64,000 nt of DNA, taken from assembly GCA_023014335.1 (NCBI GenBank), contig JAECYW010000010.1, positions 1,550,001-1,614,000 on the forward strand, given 5' to 3'. The notes under the pieces were generated by a model that had not been told where the DNA came from, did no database searches, and saw only the letters and a program-made list of their open reading frames with translations. This DNA is from Galerina marginata (taxonomy: Eukaryota; Basidiomycota; Agaricomycetes; Agaricales; Galerinaceae). Shown one piece after another: positions 1 to 26,292 of the stretch (the stretch's first letter is position 1; every line of letters begins with the position of its first letter). Both the position numbers and the translations under genes were made by a program.

Positions 1-253
1 CTACGTCCTCTGGTAAAATCCGAGCCAAAGGCTGGCAACCAAATGCCGTTGGTCCTCAAAGTAGTTAATCGTATTTGAGGCAAGATTGACGGGTTGACGA
101 GTATTATCAAGCTTGTGATTCGAGGTTTCTGTTGAAATTCGAAGGAGGAGCCAGTAATTACACGAAAGGGCAGACAGATGGTCTTGACAGTCTTGTATCT
201 ACGATTTGGATAATAGCAGTGCCTTCAATGCAGTCATGCTATGTTTCGTACGT

Positions 254-6626
<6,373 letters not shown>

Positions 6627-9600
6627 TACGAGCCCCGACGTCGGCTCCATTTACCTGCCAAAGGTTTCAGTCGAGTCTAGCAGGAACTGCAAAAGTTTGA
6701 ATGCAAAAGTCAGGACTAGATTACTCGTTAAGCAGGATATGACTCGAACCTCGTGTGCTAAAGTCAAGTGCGTTCAAATTGTAAATGATGCCTGAGGCAT
6801 TTGCGCATAACCGCCGCGTGGATCTTGCGTGGATGCCTCTCTCTCCAGACAATAGAAACCGCGTATACCGTCGTATGATGTCCCTCCATTATGATGCGTT
6901 TCATTCAGAAAACTAAGCAGCCTGCGACGTCCCAGCTGGGACTGAGCCGGATGAATGCAATCCGTTTGAAATTCCAAAGGTCATGACTATAAGTATATAA
7001 GTTGTTAACTTCTCTACACGACAACAGGTGCATATGGTATAGGCATAGTATCCAGGGCACTAGAGTCGAGAGGATGGTCAGAGTGGACAACGTCTACAGA
7101 TGAGCACTAAAAAGTAGTTGGCGGTACACCGTGACTATGATGTCTACCGTGAGACTAAATTGTGGAGATTTTCTCCGTTGACAAATCACAATCACGTACT
7201 CGTGCTGTTCGGCGTGCACTTGAATGGATCCAGCTTCGGTCAGTCGACCTCCTCTAACCCCTTCCGCATTTACTGCGAAGGTGAGAGACTTGGAAGTAAG
7301 CGCCGCTTATGAACAATGGGCCCGATTGGCCAGCTTATAAAGTAGGACAGTGCCCTCGGTCATTAATGCATGCCAAAACGACCACCCGAATCGCCATTAA
7401 CTGAAGTCCCTTTCCACCAGCTTTAACTCTCGCTTCGTACCTCCGACTCCTCAAGGCCCCACGTTACTGGGTCGCAGAAGAGACAACTTAACATTGAGGC
7501 CGCTATGATGACCCTCGAGAACTGGACTGAATTTTCAAGGACGATCATTATGCATTATTAATATTGTTGACCTCCAATGCCCCCCAACTTGAAGTCGAGA
7601 TATACGATGATCTATCACAGCAAAAATTCAGCGTTCTGGCTAAATGAACCGCACAGAAGCCAGAAGACACATTTCCCTTTGAACCTTTATAATTGGTGGC
7701 TCGGGTTTAGGCTTTTTACTTTCCTGAGTCAACCCCCAGTACTCCCAGTTCCGTGATCAATCCAACTATTCCGACAATTGGACGGAAGAAATTAAATTAT
7801 GATATTGACTCCCCAATCGGAACCATTAGATGGTGGTTTTAGCGTTTGAACTTCGATGGCCGAAATACAGCCTGAGGTTGGCCTGAGGTAGCACTTCGCC
7901 ATGTCGCCACATCGAACTTCAAAAGCCTCCTCGGCTTTCTCACTCTCCTGGGATAAGTCTGCAACTAATTTCTTCCTCGTCTTCACCAACCTGTGAATAT
8001 TGGCTTGCTAAAATAACTTGTGCCTTCGAAATTGGTTAGGGCATGCTTATTTCCCCAGATACTAGCTGGGAGGCTCAAATTCAAGTTATCGAACAATATA
8101 CCTCCGAGTCGCATCCCGGCACGGCTGGTGCGTTATGTAAATTGAGACAAGGCGTCAGGGAAACTGAACACTTGCTCCAGAAGTTTTTCAGCCTTCCATT
8201 CTAGCTTGAAAAACCTTCTTTTTTTTTTGTTGTTATCGCTCAATGACAAGTTCGCTCTCATTTTATCACCGTGCATAGGAAAAAGGAATGGTGAGGAACT
8301 CGAATCACCATTACCATGTTGGACCAGAAATGCCAGCAAGGCGTTCCTCGGGCGCTATCCTCCCTCGCCACTGGCAGAGGGTAATGAGTTTTCATCTGAT
8401 AAGATCTCGATCTGAATGTTTTCCAAATATACGACGGCAGAGGGGCACCGGGATCCTTTCTTGAAGTGCTTCTTAACTTCGAATTCTCGTAGGAGCGCCA
8501 CAGAAACCAAAAATAAATTTCTAACACCCATTGGTGAGTAGTTCAAGACAAGTATAGTCTCAAAATACCAACACTCACGCGCAGTTCCATCAGTATCACT
8601 CCTTTCAGAATTTACTGGGCACTGGGCATTCGGGTACCAACCGACGAAGCAGAGTACTACAGTAATGTGACATTTCGAAATTCAATGCTCAGTTCTATAT
8701 TATTTAACGAGTCTGGGCTATCGATTTGGACGAATTGCCATTACGCAATACTTCTGTATGTCATACTACTATCCCTTAAATGCCCCCAAGATTACCTGAA
8801 ATCTCGCCTTCCTAGATTACATGGAATTAGTGTTCGCCGCCAAAAATGTGAGTTTGGCCCCGATGGACTGACGAGAACAGGGATTTCAGCTCCAAAACCG
8901 CTGATTCAAAATACTGCTGTGCGAATACTTGTCGTTGGGCTATAATATCTCCTGGTAGGCTTCCCGGCTACCCCGAAACAGACCTCGCGTGTCTGTCAAG
9001 AACATTGCACGTTGCCCGCAGACCGAGGTTCCCTGGACATATCCTTAGTGCACGCCGACTCTTCCAGCCTCCAGGGTTGCTGGCAAATCAGAATCGCCGT
9101 CGATGACCGTGTCGAATAGCAATAAATAACCATCTTCAGCCAACAAAGAAGGGTACCGTCGTGTATATTTAGAGTGTCAATAAAAGTTGTTCCGTTTGAG
9201 GTGAATTCAGTCGGTGTTCCATGAACGTGTATCTGCCACTCTCGTGCCAGCAAACCATTGTGAGCTTTTTCGCGATCGACGAGACTATGTTAGTACAATA
9301 TTGAGCTGACCTGCCAATCGAGCCTATTATAATCGACGATGTGGTCCGGAATCTAACCTTTGCGTAATTCATCGATGAATTGATAAGAGTAGTGTTTGTG
9401 TCGGAGAAATAGTGCCTGCTCGCAGTATGACATTCCGAGGGAGCTTTCAACAAGAAGACGGCGTGGATGAATTTTGCATAAATTGACGTTGACATACGAC
9501 TGAATAATCGGCCAGCTGCGATAGATACATAGTATGTTAATTGTACTGGCATTACGTGGTGTCATTTAATCTGCTTAATTCGTTTTGGAAGGGCGAGTCA

Positions 9601-10420
9601 TAGGCCATCGGGCAAAGGCAAATTCAAGCCCGAGCCGCGGTTCGGATAAGGAAAGTTTTCGAAATTCGTGGTCCATTAGGGTGGCTTGGAATAGCCTTAA
9701 TTATCCCTCTCTACGACGGATATCTTTAAGTGAATAGAGTTCACGGAAGACCTGAACGGGTTAATGAAGTGATTCCGGACAGTGTGACATAAAACCTGCG
9801 CCACACAGTGACTCCGATAGCGATAATCCAAAAGCAGATGCGAGTCAGGGGTTATCTTGCAATACTCCGATTCCTTATCCGGTTCAAGACAATCCAACAT
9901 TAACTTTTGGCAGTTGGGAAAGAGAAGAGGTTAATCGAGCACGTTGGAATTACACTTCAGCCCGAAAGCCAGTTCGGTGATAAGCTTTCACAAAGATATC
10001 GTATATTTAGCCACGCCGAGAGTCTAAAATAACACACAGTCATGGTTCTCTAAAATGAGCTCATGACTCCAGTGTACATCGCATCCACATAGAATTCTGC
10101 GAGACAAAAGTGGAATCTTTTGGCTGCACTCGTGATCTTGCTGTACAAGCTATTTGTGACCTCTAAGTTCTGATACTCAGTCCATGTAAACATACTCCCA
10201 ATGTCGCCCCGCAGCGCCCAAACCTCGGTCTCTCTCCACCAAGTTCAGTTCAACGGACAGGGACGGAGTTGGTACGCTTTAAGATCGGGCGCTGGAACTA
10301 TTATCAGTGGTTGTCGTTGGATGGGTGACGGAACTGGAAAACATTGGCCGAAGCCGAGACCACGCAGTGCCCGTCGCCGATGGAGATGGGAACGGGTACG
10401 TCGATAATAGGCTTTCCAGC
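6627..10420. other. Stretch without a supported gene, between ABC copy 1 and the SnoaL gene
   Basis: About 3.8 kb with only short open frames on both strands, none with a recognisable motif or a convincing splice series. The longest, on the minus strand at about 9169-9565 and 8258-8546, show no family similarity I can name. No long repeat or terminal inverted repeat was seen. It may hold decayed sequence that once lay between tandem transporter copies. Confidence 0.5.
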
Positions 10421-10960
10421 TTATAACTGATGATAAAACGGGAATCTCATGTCAATAAAGTCGTTTTCCGGGGCTTGAGAACTTACAGAGGCTTGAGCGG
10501 GAGACTTCTCCTGCACAACCGGCTCTGAGTCGATAGCTCGCATAACGCAGGTACCCGGACCAGAAACGGTCCGGATGACGAAGCTGAAGAGTTTAAGCCC
10601 CTCATCGTAGTCGAGAGTCCAAGTAAATTCCTCAACGAACTTCCTTCCACTTTTTCTCCACATCCAGGTGACGCTAGCCGCGAGTGTTACACGTCGGTTG
10701 TTGGTGTCCACTTGCAACGGGCTGCGAATCTTGGCATCGGAGCGGGCCCAATGAGTGGCAAGCAGGTCGAAATATGACCGGATCGCGTTTGAACCATTTA
10801 ACCTCGAGGTGTGCGGATGTGGACAGGATGCGGGCGCATGCTGAATAATGACTGGAGCAGTATTAGAAAAAAAGGACAGCATTTTGTTTGGGGGTTTATT
10901 CGACGAGAATGCATCAAAGAATGTTTCGCTAGACGCCCGGAGTTGCTGTTCAGAGATCAT
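10421..10960 (-). CDS. SnoaL/NTF2-like fold small protein
   Basis: A 179-residue open frame that starts EQQLRASSETFFDAFSSNKP and contains blocks typical of the SnoaL/NTF2-like alpha+beta barrel: an early helix with an FFDAF motif, AIRSYFDLLATHW, and the late strands VTLAASVTWMWRKSGR and FVEEFTWTLDYDE. Members are small enzymes (polyketide cyclases, isomerases) or ligand-binding proteins, so the family alone gives no reaction. A consensus donor (GTAAGT) near 10485 and an acceptor just before the stop allow an in-frame 60-base intron, which would shorten the C-terminus to end in QASL; both versions share the stop at 10421. It lies alone in the gap between ABC copies 1 and 2, on the same strand. 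A TATA box sits 54 bases upstream of the start. Confidence 0.75.
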   Translation of the reverse strand: MISEQQLRASSETFFDAFSSNKPPNKMLSFFSNTAPVIIQHAPASCPHPHTSRLNGSNAIRSYFDLLATHWARSDAKIRSPLQVDTNNRRVTLAASVTWMWRKSGRKFVEEFTWTLDYDEGLKLFSFVIRTVSGPGTCVMRAIDSEPVVQEKSPAQASVSSQAPENDFIDMRFPFYHQL

Positions 10961-11013
10961 GATGAGATTGGTGGCTGGCCAAGTATTTTGAGCTTTCCCA
11001 GAGTTGACGTGCC

Positions 11014-11019
11014 TTTATA
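11014..11019 (-). promoter_or_regulatory. Candidate TATA box of the SnoaL-like gene
   Basis: On the minus strand the sequence reads TATAAA, 54 bases upstream of the start codon at 10960. The spacing suits a fungal core promoter with a short leader. No transcript evidence is available. Confidence 0.45.
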
Positions 11020-12144
11020 GCTCGAGCCTGGAGGCTCGGGCGTTCGGGCAGAAGGGTTTGAGGTCATGGCCGGACTGTCAGACCGTTACGACTTATCAGA
11101 TTCCACAGTGTTCGTTTGGAATTTAATCGGGTGGCCAGAGACATCCACACGTACATCCTTTGGCACTACGGTACTGCATCCAGACGTCGTAGAGGAAGAA
11201 CTTCTTGTCTAATGAGGCTTCCGCTGCCCGCGTGAAACTGCAGCCACAAGCTTCTCATGCCGCGAGGGATTTGGTTCCGATTCAGATAAGATGTGTATGC
11301 TGAGGGGCTGCCATTCCTTTGAAGGCGATACCAAGAACCTTGGATCCGGACAAGAAGTTCGATGTGTGTTAGGGTTTTACTCGCCCACTGAGCTGTAATC
11401 TGAGTCTTAATCCACCACAGTTTCCGAACATTAACCGAAAGTTGAGGTTGTTCCAGGGGACAGCAGTTTTATGTGAGCAGGGTGGGCATTAGCCTGATTT
11501 TGTTTGTTAACTTTCAATTACATGATTGAGGGAGGTCGTCGACAACAAAAATACTGGAAATAAAGTTGGCACTTCTTATGATATACATAATCCTTTACAA
11601 CACGAACTTAAAGTTGCAATTACAGTGGTATGACTTGGACGTCTCAGAGATTTACCAACCTCCCATGACTTTCACGGGCTCATGGAGCTGATTATTAAAC
11701 AACTAGGAGACTCGGTCAGCCGAGTGGCAAGCGTTCTGACCAAGCCCCACCCCTATCGTATTGCTTTGACGAGCAAAAACCTATTTCCTGTTTATTTGCA
11801 TATCAGGAGTACTCTGCTATTGGTGAGTCATTGAGCTAAATATGAAATCGGCTGGTCTTGAAGGTTTTACGTGTATTCTCCGAGGTGCGGCATCATACTA
11901 TAGTCCTTGGAGTGAGAAAGTCATCGGGGTCGCTGAATGAAGGACAAAGAAGTTCGGGATATGAACATTCCGAAGGCCTAGATCCTCCCAAACGAGTCAT
12001 TATTTCACCCCCTTACAGCTGACGAGTGCGCAACAAAACAGGTTCAGGCCACTCGGCCCAACATAATATTACCCTCTCATCCTGGGTAATTTCAGCTGGT
12101 TTGTAAGTTCGAATCGATAAGAATAACTTACCTTGTGGCTTTCT
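11020..12144. other. Stretch without a supported gene, downstream of ABC copy 2
   Basis: About 1.1 kb between the SnoaL promoter and the 3' end of ABC copy 2. Open frames are short and none resembles a known family. A segment near 11709-11745 looks like the 5' half of a Leu/Ser tRNA, but no matching 3' half follows (see rejected list). Confidence 0.5.
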
Positions 12145-15100
12145 TCAGTCCTCAGCTCCAGCAAGGGCCCGCAGCGCCGTTCTTTCAGCGCTGCCATCCA
12201 CTAGAGCGCGCAGAAAGCCCCGATCTTCCTTAAGTAAATTTCTTGGGGTATCAAACTCGACCTACAATCAAGGATTAAGTCATAACCCAGCCACAGAAAG
12301 GGTTGCCCTACGATGCGACCGTTATCTAGGACCATCTATCCCTAGGTTAGTCCGCAGTCAAACACAGGAAAGATATTTTGTTCACAATTTTATCGGCGTC
12401 CATGATGGTCTGAAGCCTGTGTGCAACCGTAATGACGGTAACATCAGCTCCAAGTTGATTTCTGAGCGTATTTTGGATGATGACATCAGTTTTATAATCT
12501 GCGGAAGTGTCACGAGGGTCAGGACATAGAAGATTGTGTTTGGAAAGACTGAACCAATTGCTGAAGTAGCTGTTGAAGAAGCCAATCATATATCTCGGGC
12601 CAATTCCTGCAAACTTTCAATCTCGTACCTTCATCAAGAACAAGGAGCTTGCTCCCTCGTATCATCGCCCGGGCAAGAGCAAGTATCTGTCGTTCACCGA
12701 CCGAGAGGTTACTCCCCCCACCGGCAATCTTGGTGTCCAAGGTGAAGCGTGCATCACCTCCTTCATCTTGGAGAGAGAATAGTCCGGCGGATCTAAGCGC
12801 GTCATTTAAAGTCGCGTCATCATTTTGCTCGAAGGGATCAAGATTTTGACGCAGGGTGCCTGGAATTCGGGTCTCAGTAAATGTCCAATAAAAAATCGTC
12901 CGCGATACATACCGCTTAGAAGTTCTGGCTACAGAATCTAAACGTTAGAATCTACCAGTCATTGCCAAGCAGATTCCTGCACTTACAGTCTGGGGGATGA
13001 TGGTGATACTGGACCTCAGCGCATCGAGATTGATGGCATCAGTGGCAATGCCATCATAGAACACTCTGCCTTCGGTGAGGATACATCTCAAAAGAGCAAG
13101 CGTGAGTGAGCTCTGCACAACTCGTTGATTAATCAGTACGTTGGCATGCGTCGTTGAGCACAATAATCCCACCTTTCCACTCCCCGTTCGGCCAACTAAC
13201 CAATAAGGATTACGTAAGTTCAGGTCGAACTGACTAATGCTTACCGACGCCGATATGTTCTCCAGAGGCAAGGTTGAAGGAAATATTATGTAAAATTTGA
13301 GGACCCGACTGATCGACCACATCAGAGACTGGAACGGAAGTGAGAGCAGATTTAAAAGATTTCACCTGCGAATAACGTGCAGACAAGTTTTCTACCCAGA
13401 GGTCTCCGCTTGCGGGCCAAGCTGCAGGAGGGTATCCAGCTGCAGTAGGCTTCGGCTCGTGCTCAATATCGATGTAACCTTGAATGCGCTCTAAACTAGA
13501 GTCTAAAGTTAGTTGCTACCTGCCACATGAACTGTTAAACATAATGCCACTCCACCTGTTTGATTGAACCTCAAGTTCGTTAAACGTCCTAATCAGGAAA
13601 AAGAGATAGGTACAGAAAGCGAGGGAATTGTTGAGTGAAAACCCTGTATTAGCTGCGCTAACGCTTGTTCCATATATCAGGTATGTTGCGAGAGCGGCAG
13701 TGAAGGATGCCCCTAAAGCATCAATTCTAAGACCGATCCACCTGTTAAGATTCCAAGAGGTCCGAGCCGCGCGAGAATAAAAATCAATTCGTTTGAGTGA
13801 TTCAACTTTAAAAGCTTCCTGAGCTCCATATGCTCGGATGGAAACTTAATTTAAGAAATCAGTCATCGATAATAGCAAGCGCATAATGAACTCACTAAGC
13901 CCTTGTATTGCTGCGCTGAAGTGAGCAAGCAAGGGAGAGCGGGCGTTGCTTCAACGTCAAATATTATTGGAAAAGGGGCAACTTGACAATCAAGTGGGCT
14001 GCGCACCTCATTTCCCGTTTGACTGACAGTTGAGACTTCAAATACAAGTTTCCCAAAGACATTCCAAGAACAGCGACACCTGCTCCTGGAAGAAGAAAGG
14101 CCGGTGTAAACAGCACCACGGCACCGAGTTTTGTCAACATGGCAATGAATTCGTCCACAAACTCTTTCAAGGACTGGGGTACGGCTCCATCAATAGCACT
14201 AATGTCCTGCGTGCACCTAGCGATGATGCGCGCTGTTGGCGTTTCATCCAACCAACTGGAGGCCGGTGTGAGCATCGATGATAGTTGCAAAAAGTACTAC
14301 TGACCGTAGTGTGGCCCTGAATACTGAATCAATTAACTGCGTGTGTATACTCCTGGCAGACCGTAATACACCCCGGTTGTAATAAAAAGTGGTGAAAAAG
14401 GATAACAAGATGTTACCGACGGCAATAGAGACAAAGATGGAGAGATAGCTGAAGAGCATAGCCATCAACGACAAATACAAGTTCAGAAATCATGTCACTC
14501 ACAAGTACAGACGGACTTCGGAGGGTGGGTGAAGCTCATACTGAGAACCCCAGACACCGAGGAACCACAGCTGGAGAGTAGCCACCCATTGCGACAGTGT
14601 AACCACCAGCAACCACATTGCAAAGAATAAAACTGGGTGATTGCCCCCAAGGGCAGATAACAGCAGCCTCATGGACTTCCAGGTAACGTGGCCTTGAACA
14701 ATTTCCTCACTGACCACAAGTTTTCCGTCTGTTCCTGAACGACGCGGAAGCACGGCATCTTTCACATCTTCTTCGTCTTTCGCTGCCTCGGAAGCCAGAA
14801 TTGGATCTCTTGCTAGCGGTATAGTAATTGCAGTTGCCTGAGATTTAATCCTACCATCGACCCCGATGGAGACAACGAACTCGGCTACTGGAGCCAAAAG
14901 GGCTAGATTGTGGGTCTGTGGCGTCCTTGACCATTAGTATCGAGTGACTTGGAATAAGCCATATTCACTCACAACAAACAATATTGTTCTTCCTTTGACG
15001 AGATCCCCGCGGAAACAATGATCCATAATCCAAGCAGACCTGTAATGCCCTTATCAGAAATGACTTAAACTCGGAGCGGAACTAGTTCATACGTATGAAC

Positions 15101-18100
15101 GTCAAGAGCAGCCAGGACATCATCAAGAAGGATAATTTGGGCAGAAGAGTAGATAGCTCTAGCCAGGGTAACTCTCGCCTACGTCAAAGTTAGAAAGCGG
15201 CACTTAATACTGGGCGACCCGTTTACCTTCTGTCCGCCGCTAAAATTACAGTATTAGATTTCAATGGCGAGGGAATAACAGTGCTCCCTTACCTCAAAGT
15301 CAAACCTCTCTCCCCGACTTCGGTCAGGTCTCCCGCGTCAAAGAGCTCGAGATCGGGCCCAAGCGCACATTGACTAATTACTAAGACAAATATTATACAA
15401 TGTTCGATGAAGAGCTGTACCAGGCCAGTTGTTACCTTTTTGATACCGCACTTCGTCATACGATGAACCAAAGAGAATGTTCTCACGAATAGTCGCGCTT
15501 TGCACCCATGAATCCTGGGCAGCATACGCGACGCCGTTTTCGCGAGGAAGGTTGAACCAAGATTCGGGAGTTGTTGGTAGAAAGTGCATCTCGCCTGTCC
15601 CAAGATATTAAGAGTCGGTTGACCATTATAGAAACCAAAATTCACCAAGCAATGCCATCAGTATCGATGTTTTCCCTGAACCACTACGACGGAACCAAAG
15701 GTCAAAAGGGATCGACAAAGCAAGAGAGGTCGCACGTGGGGCCAACAATCAAATTGATGCAATTCCTTCTGAACAATAGCTCCCCTTCGATATTGAGTCT
15801 GAAACGTCTGCTCGACGGTGTGGCCGAACCATCTTCATCTTCAACGGACCATGCAAATGTGGCGTCCCTGAAGCCCACTTCTGAGCTATGGGTTTCATTC
15901 TGAAGAGTTTGCACCAGCACCTTTGATTCCATAAAGGAATCAAGGAGCTCTGTGTCATGCAAAAAAGCAGTAAAACGATCCAATGACACTTTCCCTGTTT
16001 TCGGTGTCGCTAATTAGTTGGGCTCAAAGAATCAGTTCTTGATTACCTTGAATTATGAGCGGTAATCGCCAGGAAACGCGATAGATCTGAGATCTCAAAA
16101 TGGAGAAAACGGCCATACTGGAAAATATTTTTGAGGCTACAGGAGATGTGAGTAGATTTTTTTCTCAGAGGCGAAAACACACCGTTTAGTTCCTCCCCCA
16201 TAACCGCCGTATAAGTTACGTAAGTCACAAGAGTGGTCGTCATGGGAATGAGGGCGCTAAAAGTAAACAACGAATGCGTTACTCTCACCCACAAATATGG
16301 CAAAACATTCTTACTTGAGCGACCCATTAGTCAGTTTCAAGATCTACAACAGGTAAGTATAGCTGCCAAATGAACATGGAAATAAGGGACGCGCCATGAT
16401 TTTCCACAAATGTTGGAGCTCGTCCTCCCGCTTTTCATCCAAGCGTCGCTTCATCTTGTTTTCCCAGCCGAATAGTTTGATCATTCGCAGGATGTTTACA
16501 GCTGTCGAAAAGTATATGTCAGCGCGATAGTCGTAGAGTTGTCGAGGTAAGACCACCTTCTGAGATAGTTTGTACTCTGGCATCGGTCTGCCGACATGCA
16601 ATGAATAAAATTAAAACGGGAATGGGGCGTATAGAAATTTCACCCGTTTCATTTTGACTTTTTGCGCGGCTTGAAGTTTCCTAGCAAGGAATCCTGGAAC
16701 AGGAATAAATATTAATATTGTAGCCAGTCCCACCACGGCACTGTGAATGAAATTATCATCAACAGCACGATCTCAAAAGTTCCGAACAGCTTACCTCCAC
16801 CCGAGTACTTGGTAAAGAAAAATCATAGATAACGTTACTTGCAGCGGGATTTGCAAGACTTAGATACCCGTCATTACTTGACAAGGCAATCTAGGAGATG
16901 AGGCTGGCTTACAAAAATTCAAGAAATCAAGACCACTAATAATATTGGCAAAGTCAGTTGTAATAAGGTTGGTGATCATCCCAAGCTGATTGTTAATGGC
17001 AGGTTTTGGTTGCGCAGTACCAGCGTTTGATTTATCGGGAACTTGCTTGCTTGATATCTCGGCTGTCACTCTGGTACGTAAGCTGTGTTCGAAAACAAGC
17101 TGTGTGAGTAATGCCTCGACGCGGACGCGCACCCTCGTGACCGTAAACAGCATCCAATGTTCGAAGATCGACTGAAGGAGTGGTCCGAACAACAGCAACG
17201 CTATCCAGAACCAGGGGCGTACAGTCGCATTTTCACCACGCGTCTCGAGATAGCTGCAAAGTGATAAGTTGTTGTTTATATCTATTCTGCGTCATTACGC
17301 ACTTCAGTGTTTGTTTTATCCCTGCTGGGGCAACAAAGCTGCTCAGTCCCGCCAAAACGATACTGATGGCCATAATTGCATAGTCTTCGCCTATTGGAAT
17401 GGATTGCATGATTATAAAATATCACAGTCTATCAGCAATCAACGCACGAAAATGGTACATTAATCCAAAAAATATGTGGCGGCGTTTTGATCCCGAAAAC
17501 GGGTCCAAATGCTGTCAGCACGGAATAAATTCAAGAATGAGATATAAGAAAGCAAGAAGCTGACTGGAAATGCTTTGCTAGTTTGATACTTGGCGAAATC
17601 ATCGTCGGCAAGAGGTGGAAGTTGATCATGCCGTAAATGTGGAACTTTATAACCCAGACAGACGATGCTGTCGATGTACGTATAGGTAAACCTTGATACC
17701 CAAGACGCCGTTTGCTCCGGATTGGGTGTTGGCATAGGATCCTTAACAACGCATACTGTCAAAATTTATAAAGCAGCAGGGGGGCAATTCGTACATTTGG
17801 GTCGACGGGTTCATAAACCCGGGGCACGAATAGAGGTATCATGACGGCTGAGGCGGTGAGAACAGCTATTTTGGCCCACAAAATATTGCCTTCTGCGAGG
17901 TCTGCAGGTACTTGCGTGTATGTCGCCAACGGCCAAAGATCACGATAAACATAAACTGCCCAAGCCGATAACAAGACCAAGGTGTTGTGCACGGTGGTTA
18001 GGTGGCCCCATTTTACTGAAGCCACTGAAATGGCAGACAAAATCGACGTATACAGCTGGTTGCCACATTATCTAAGAGTCAGTTCCTTGGAAGATCGAAC

Positions 18101-18550
18101 CACAACAAACTCACAAAAACGATAGCCATCGAGGACTCGGGACAATAGGTCGTATGGGTCCACCCTCCCAGAGTTATCTTGCAGTCGTTCTTTGAAGTGA
18201 TGGCAGATAAACAGAAAAGAGTGACTGTTCCAAAAACGCGTGCAATCATGAAACCCATAACGGTGTAACCACCTGAATGATCAGCAATGTTGTTCAGTCT
18301 CGCCTGAAGGCGTGAACGCGGGGTATCGTTCGATGTCGACGGTCCATTGTTTTTCTTGAGGTTTTCTGAACGGCGACAAAAGACGGCAAACAGTAAATGG
18401 CAAGAAATTAACAGACAGGCGATTCCAGCTGGCAGCATACGAGAATCCATCGGTAATCTACAAAAAAAATCATTCGCCTTGGAAAAGAATAGAAGGTAAA
18501 GACACGTACTGCCAGAGCTTTGCCACTACTGACAAGCCGTCGTTGTGCAT
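12145..18550 (-). CDS. ABC transporter, ABCC (MRP-like) type, copy 2
   Basis: Second tandem paralogue with the same domain order as its neighbours. TMD0 lies at about 18450-17790 (VYVYRDLWPLATYTQVPAD), the linker NPEQTAS at about 17735, and TMD1 to about 16040. NBD1 Walker A GPTGSGKTS is joined across an intron at 15738/15690; SGGQK (about 15235) and [13 protein letters not shown] follow. TMD2 spans about 14520-13560. NBD2 has GRTGSGK (about 13185), LSVGERQ (about 12700), LLVLDEG, an ATSAID joined across an intron, and AHRLQT (about 12415). NBD1 again has Asp in place of the catalytic Glu. The chosen start (18550) opens an exon reading MHNDGLSV that splices in phase to WQLPMDSRML; an in-frame stop lies two codons upstream, which supports it. 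The C-terminus ends LAGAED. It appears intact; the substrate cannot be told from sequence. Confidence 0.92.
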
Positions 18551-19106
18551 AACTCAACGGTGCAGATGATAAGAGGAAGTTTGGAGTCATCTATGTAAGC
18601 CGCGTTCAGGTATTTGAAGGGATGTCGCTTTGATGGCCGCGTGTTGCTGTAGAATATCCCATCAATAGAAGTCAAGAAAATCGATCGCTCTGTACACGCG
18701 GGGGAAAACAGACCGCAGCAGCTGTTAAAATAAAAAAGTAGCAATCGGTGATGAAGCTTCAGCCTTCGATGAAGCTTCGTGCCCACTGACGCTAAGCATT
18801 ACACGCAAAATTGCAGCGTACATGAGTTCTCTCAAACGGTGACCAATATCTTCGGGGGGCTTCTAAGGTTGAAACGTTGAAATCTGATGGGACTGGAGAC
18901 TCAGAGTCGGAAGAATGGATGAACCCGTGGCTGTGCCGCTTACTTACGGTAACGTGATGCGACTCACTGGACGATAAGCTAGCAAGTTGAAAGTACTACA
19001 TATACTAGAGCACCCTACATTCCTGAAGACCAAGTAAATAACACCTTTCTCAAATACCATTTGGGCGTAATCTGGAATGAGCAAAGCTTTAAAATGGGTT
19101 CGGACC
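18551..19106. other. Intergenic spacer between ABC copies 2 and 3
   Basis: A 556-base spacer that must hold the promoter of copy 2 and the terminator of copy 3. I see no reading frame, clear TATA box or repeat in it. It is about a tenth the length of the gap between copies 1 and 2. Confidence 0.5.
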
Positions 19107-25754
<6,648 letters not shown>

Positions 25755-26292
25755 TGCACGAAGGCGGGCCAGTTGTGGTGGTCGATCGTTCTGACCGTGT
25801 CGCGGTACTTTGAGGGCTGAAGCAACGTCGAGTCACAGTTAAGGTTGTCGCTCCCGCTTAATTATGCCGAACTTTCAATTAGACGTTCCTTGAATGTCGT
25901 GCGAGAGTATGAAAATGCTCGTCGTGTGAGTGACCATGAGATATCAAAGCACCGCGTGGATGCGATCGGTGTATATCCACTTGGTCATATTTAGAAGTCA
26001 AGGGTACCTGGAAATTATTTAAGAATTAGGGTGAATAATTGGTGAATAATCCAGAGGAGCATAGGACTTTTACCTGAGGAACTGATACTATCTGGCATTT
26101 TTCAGGTGTTCGGTGCAAGCCAAGTGACCTCAACATGGGTGTGGGAGAGGAGAAGAAAAATCGGAATCGGGCCGGGAATGCGTCCTGTGTCATGTGCTCT
26201 GGTCGCAGCCAAACTCATCCAAACAGCACCGGAGTTGAGTTAAATTGGAAATTTGAACCTCATTCAAAGCGCCAATCTCCAAGGTGCAGTAG
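25755..26292. other. Upstream region of ABC copy 3
   Basis: About 540 bases between the start of ABC copy 3 and the left arm of the inverted repeat. No gene is visible. It includes a direct near-repeat, AATTAGGGTGAATAATTGGTGAATAATCC, broken here as GGGTGAATAATT and TGGTGAATAATCC, at about 26025-26052. It presumably holds the transporter's promoter. Confidence 0.45.

Noticed and set aside
11709..11745. tRNA-like sequence (GACTCGGTCAGCCGAGTGG) resembling the 5' half of a Leu/Ser tRNA
   Set aside because: No complementary acceptor strand, variable arm or TTCGANTC box follows at the right distance; the nearest GTTCGAATC is about 400 bases away.
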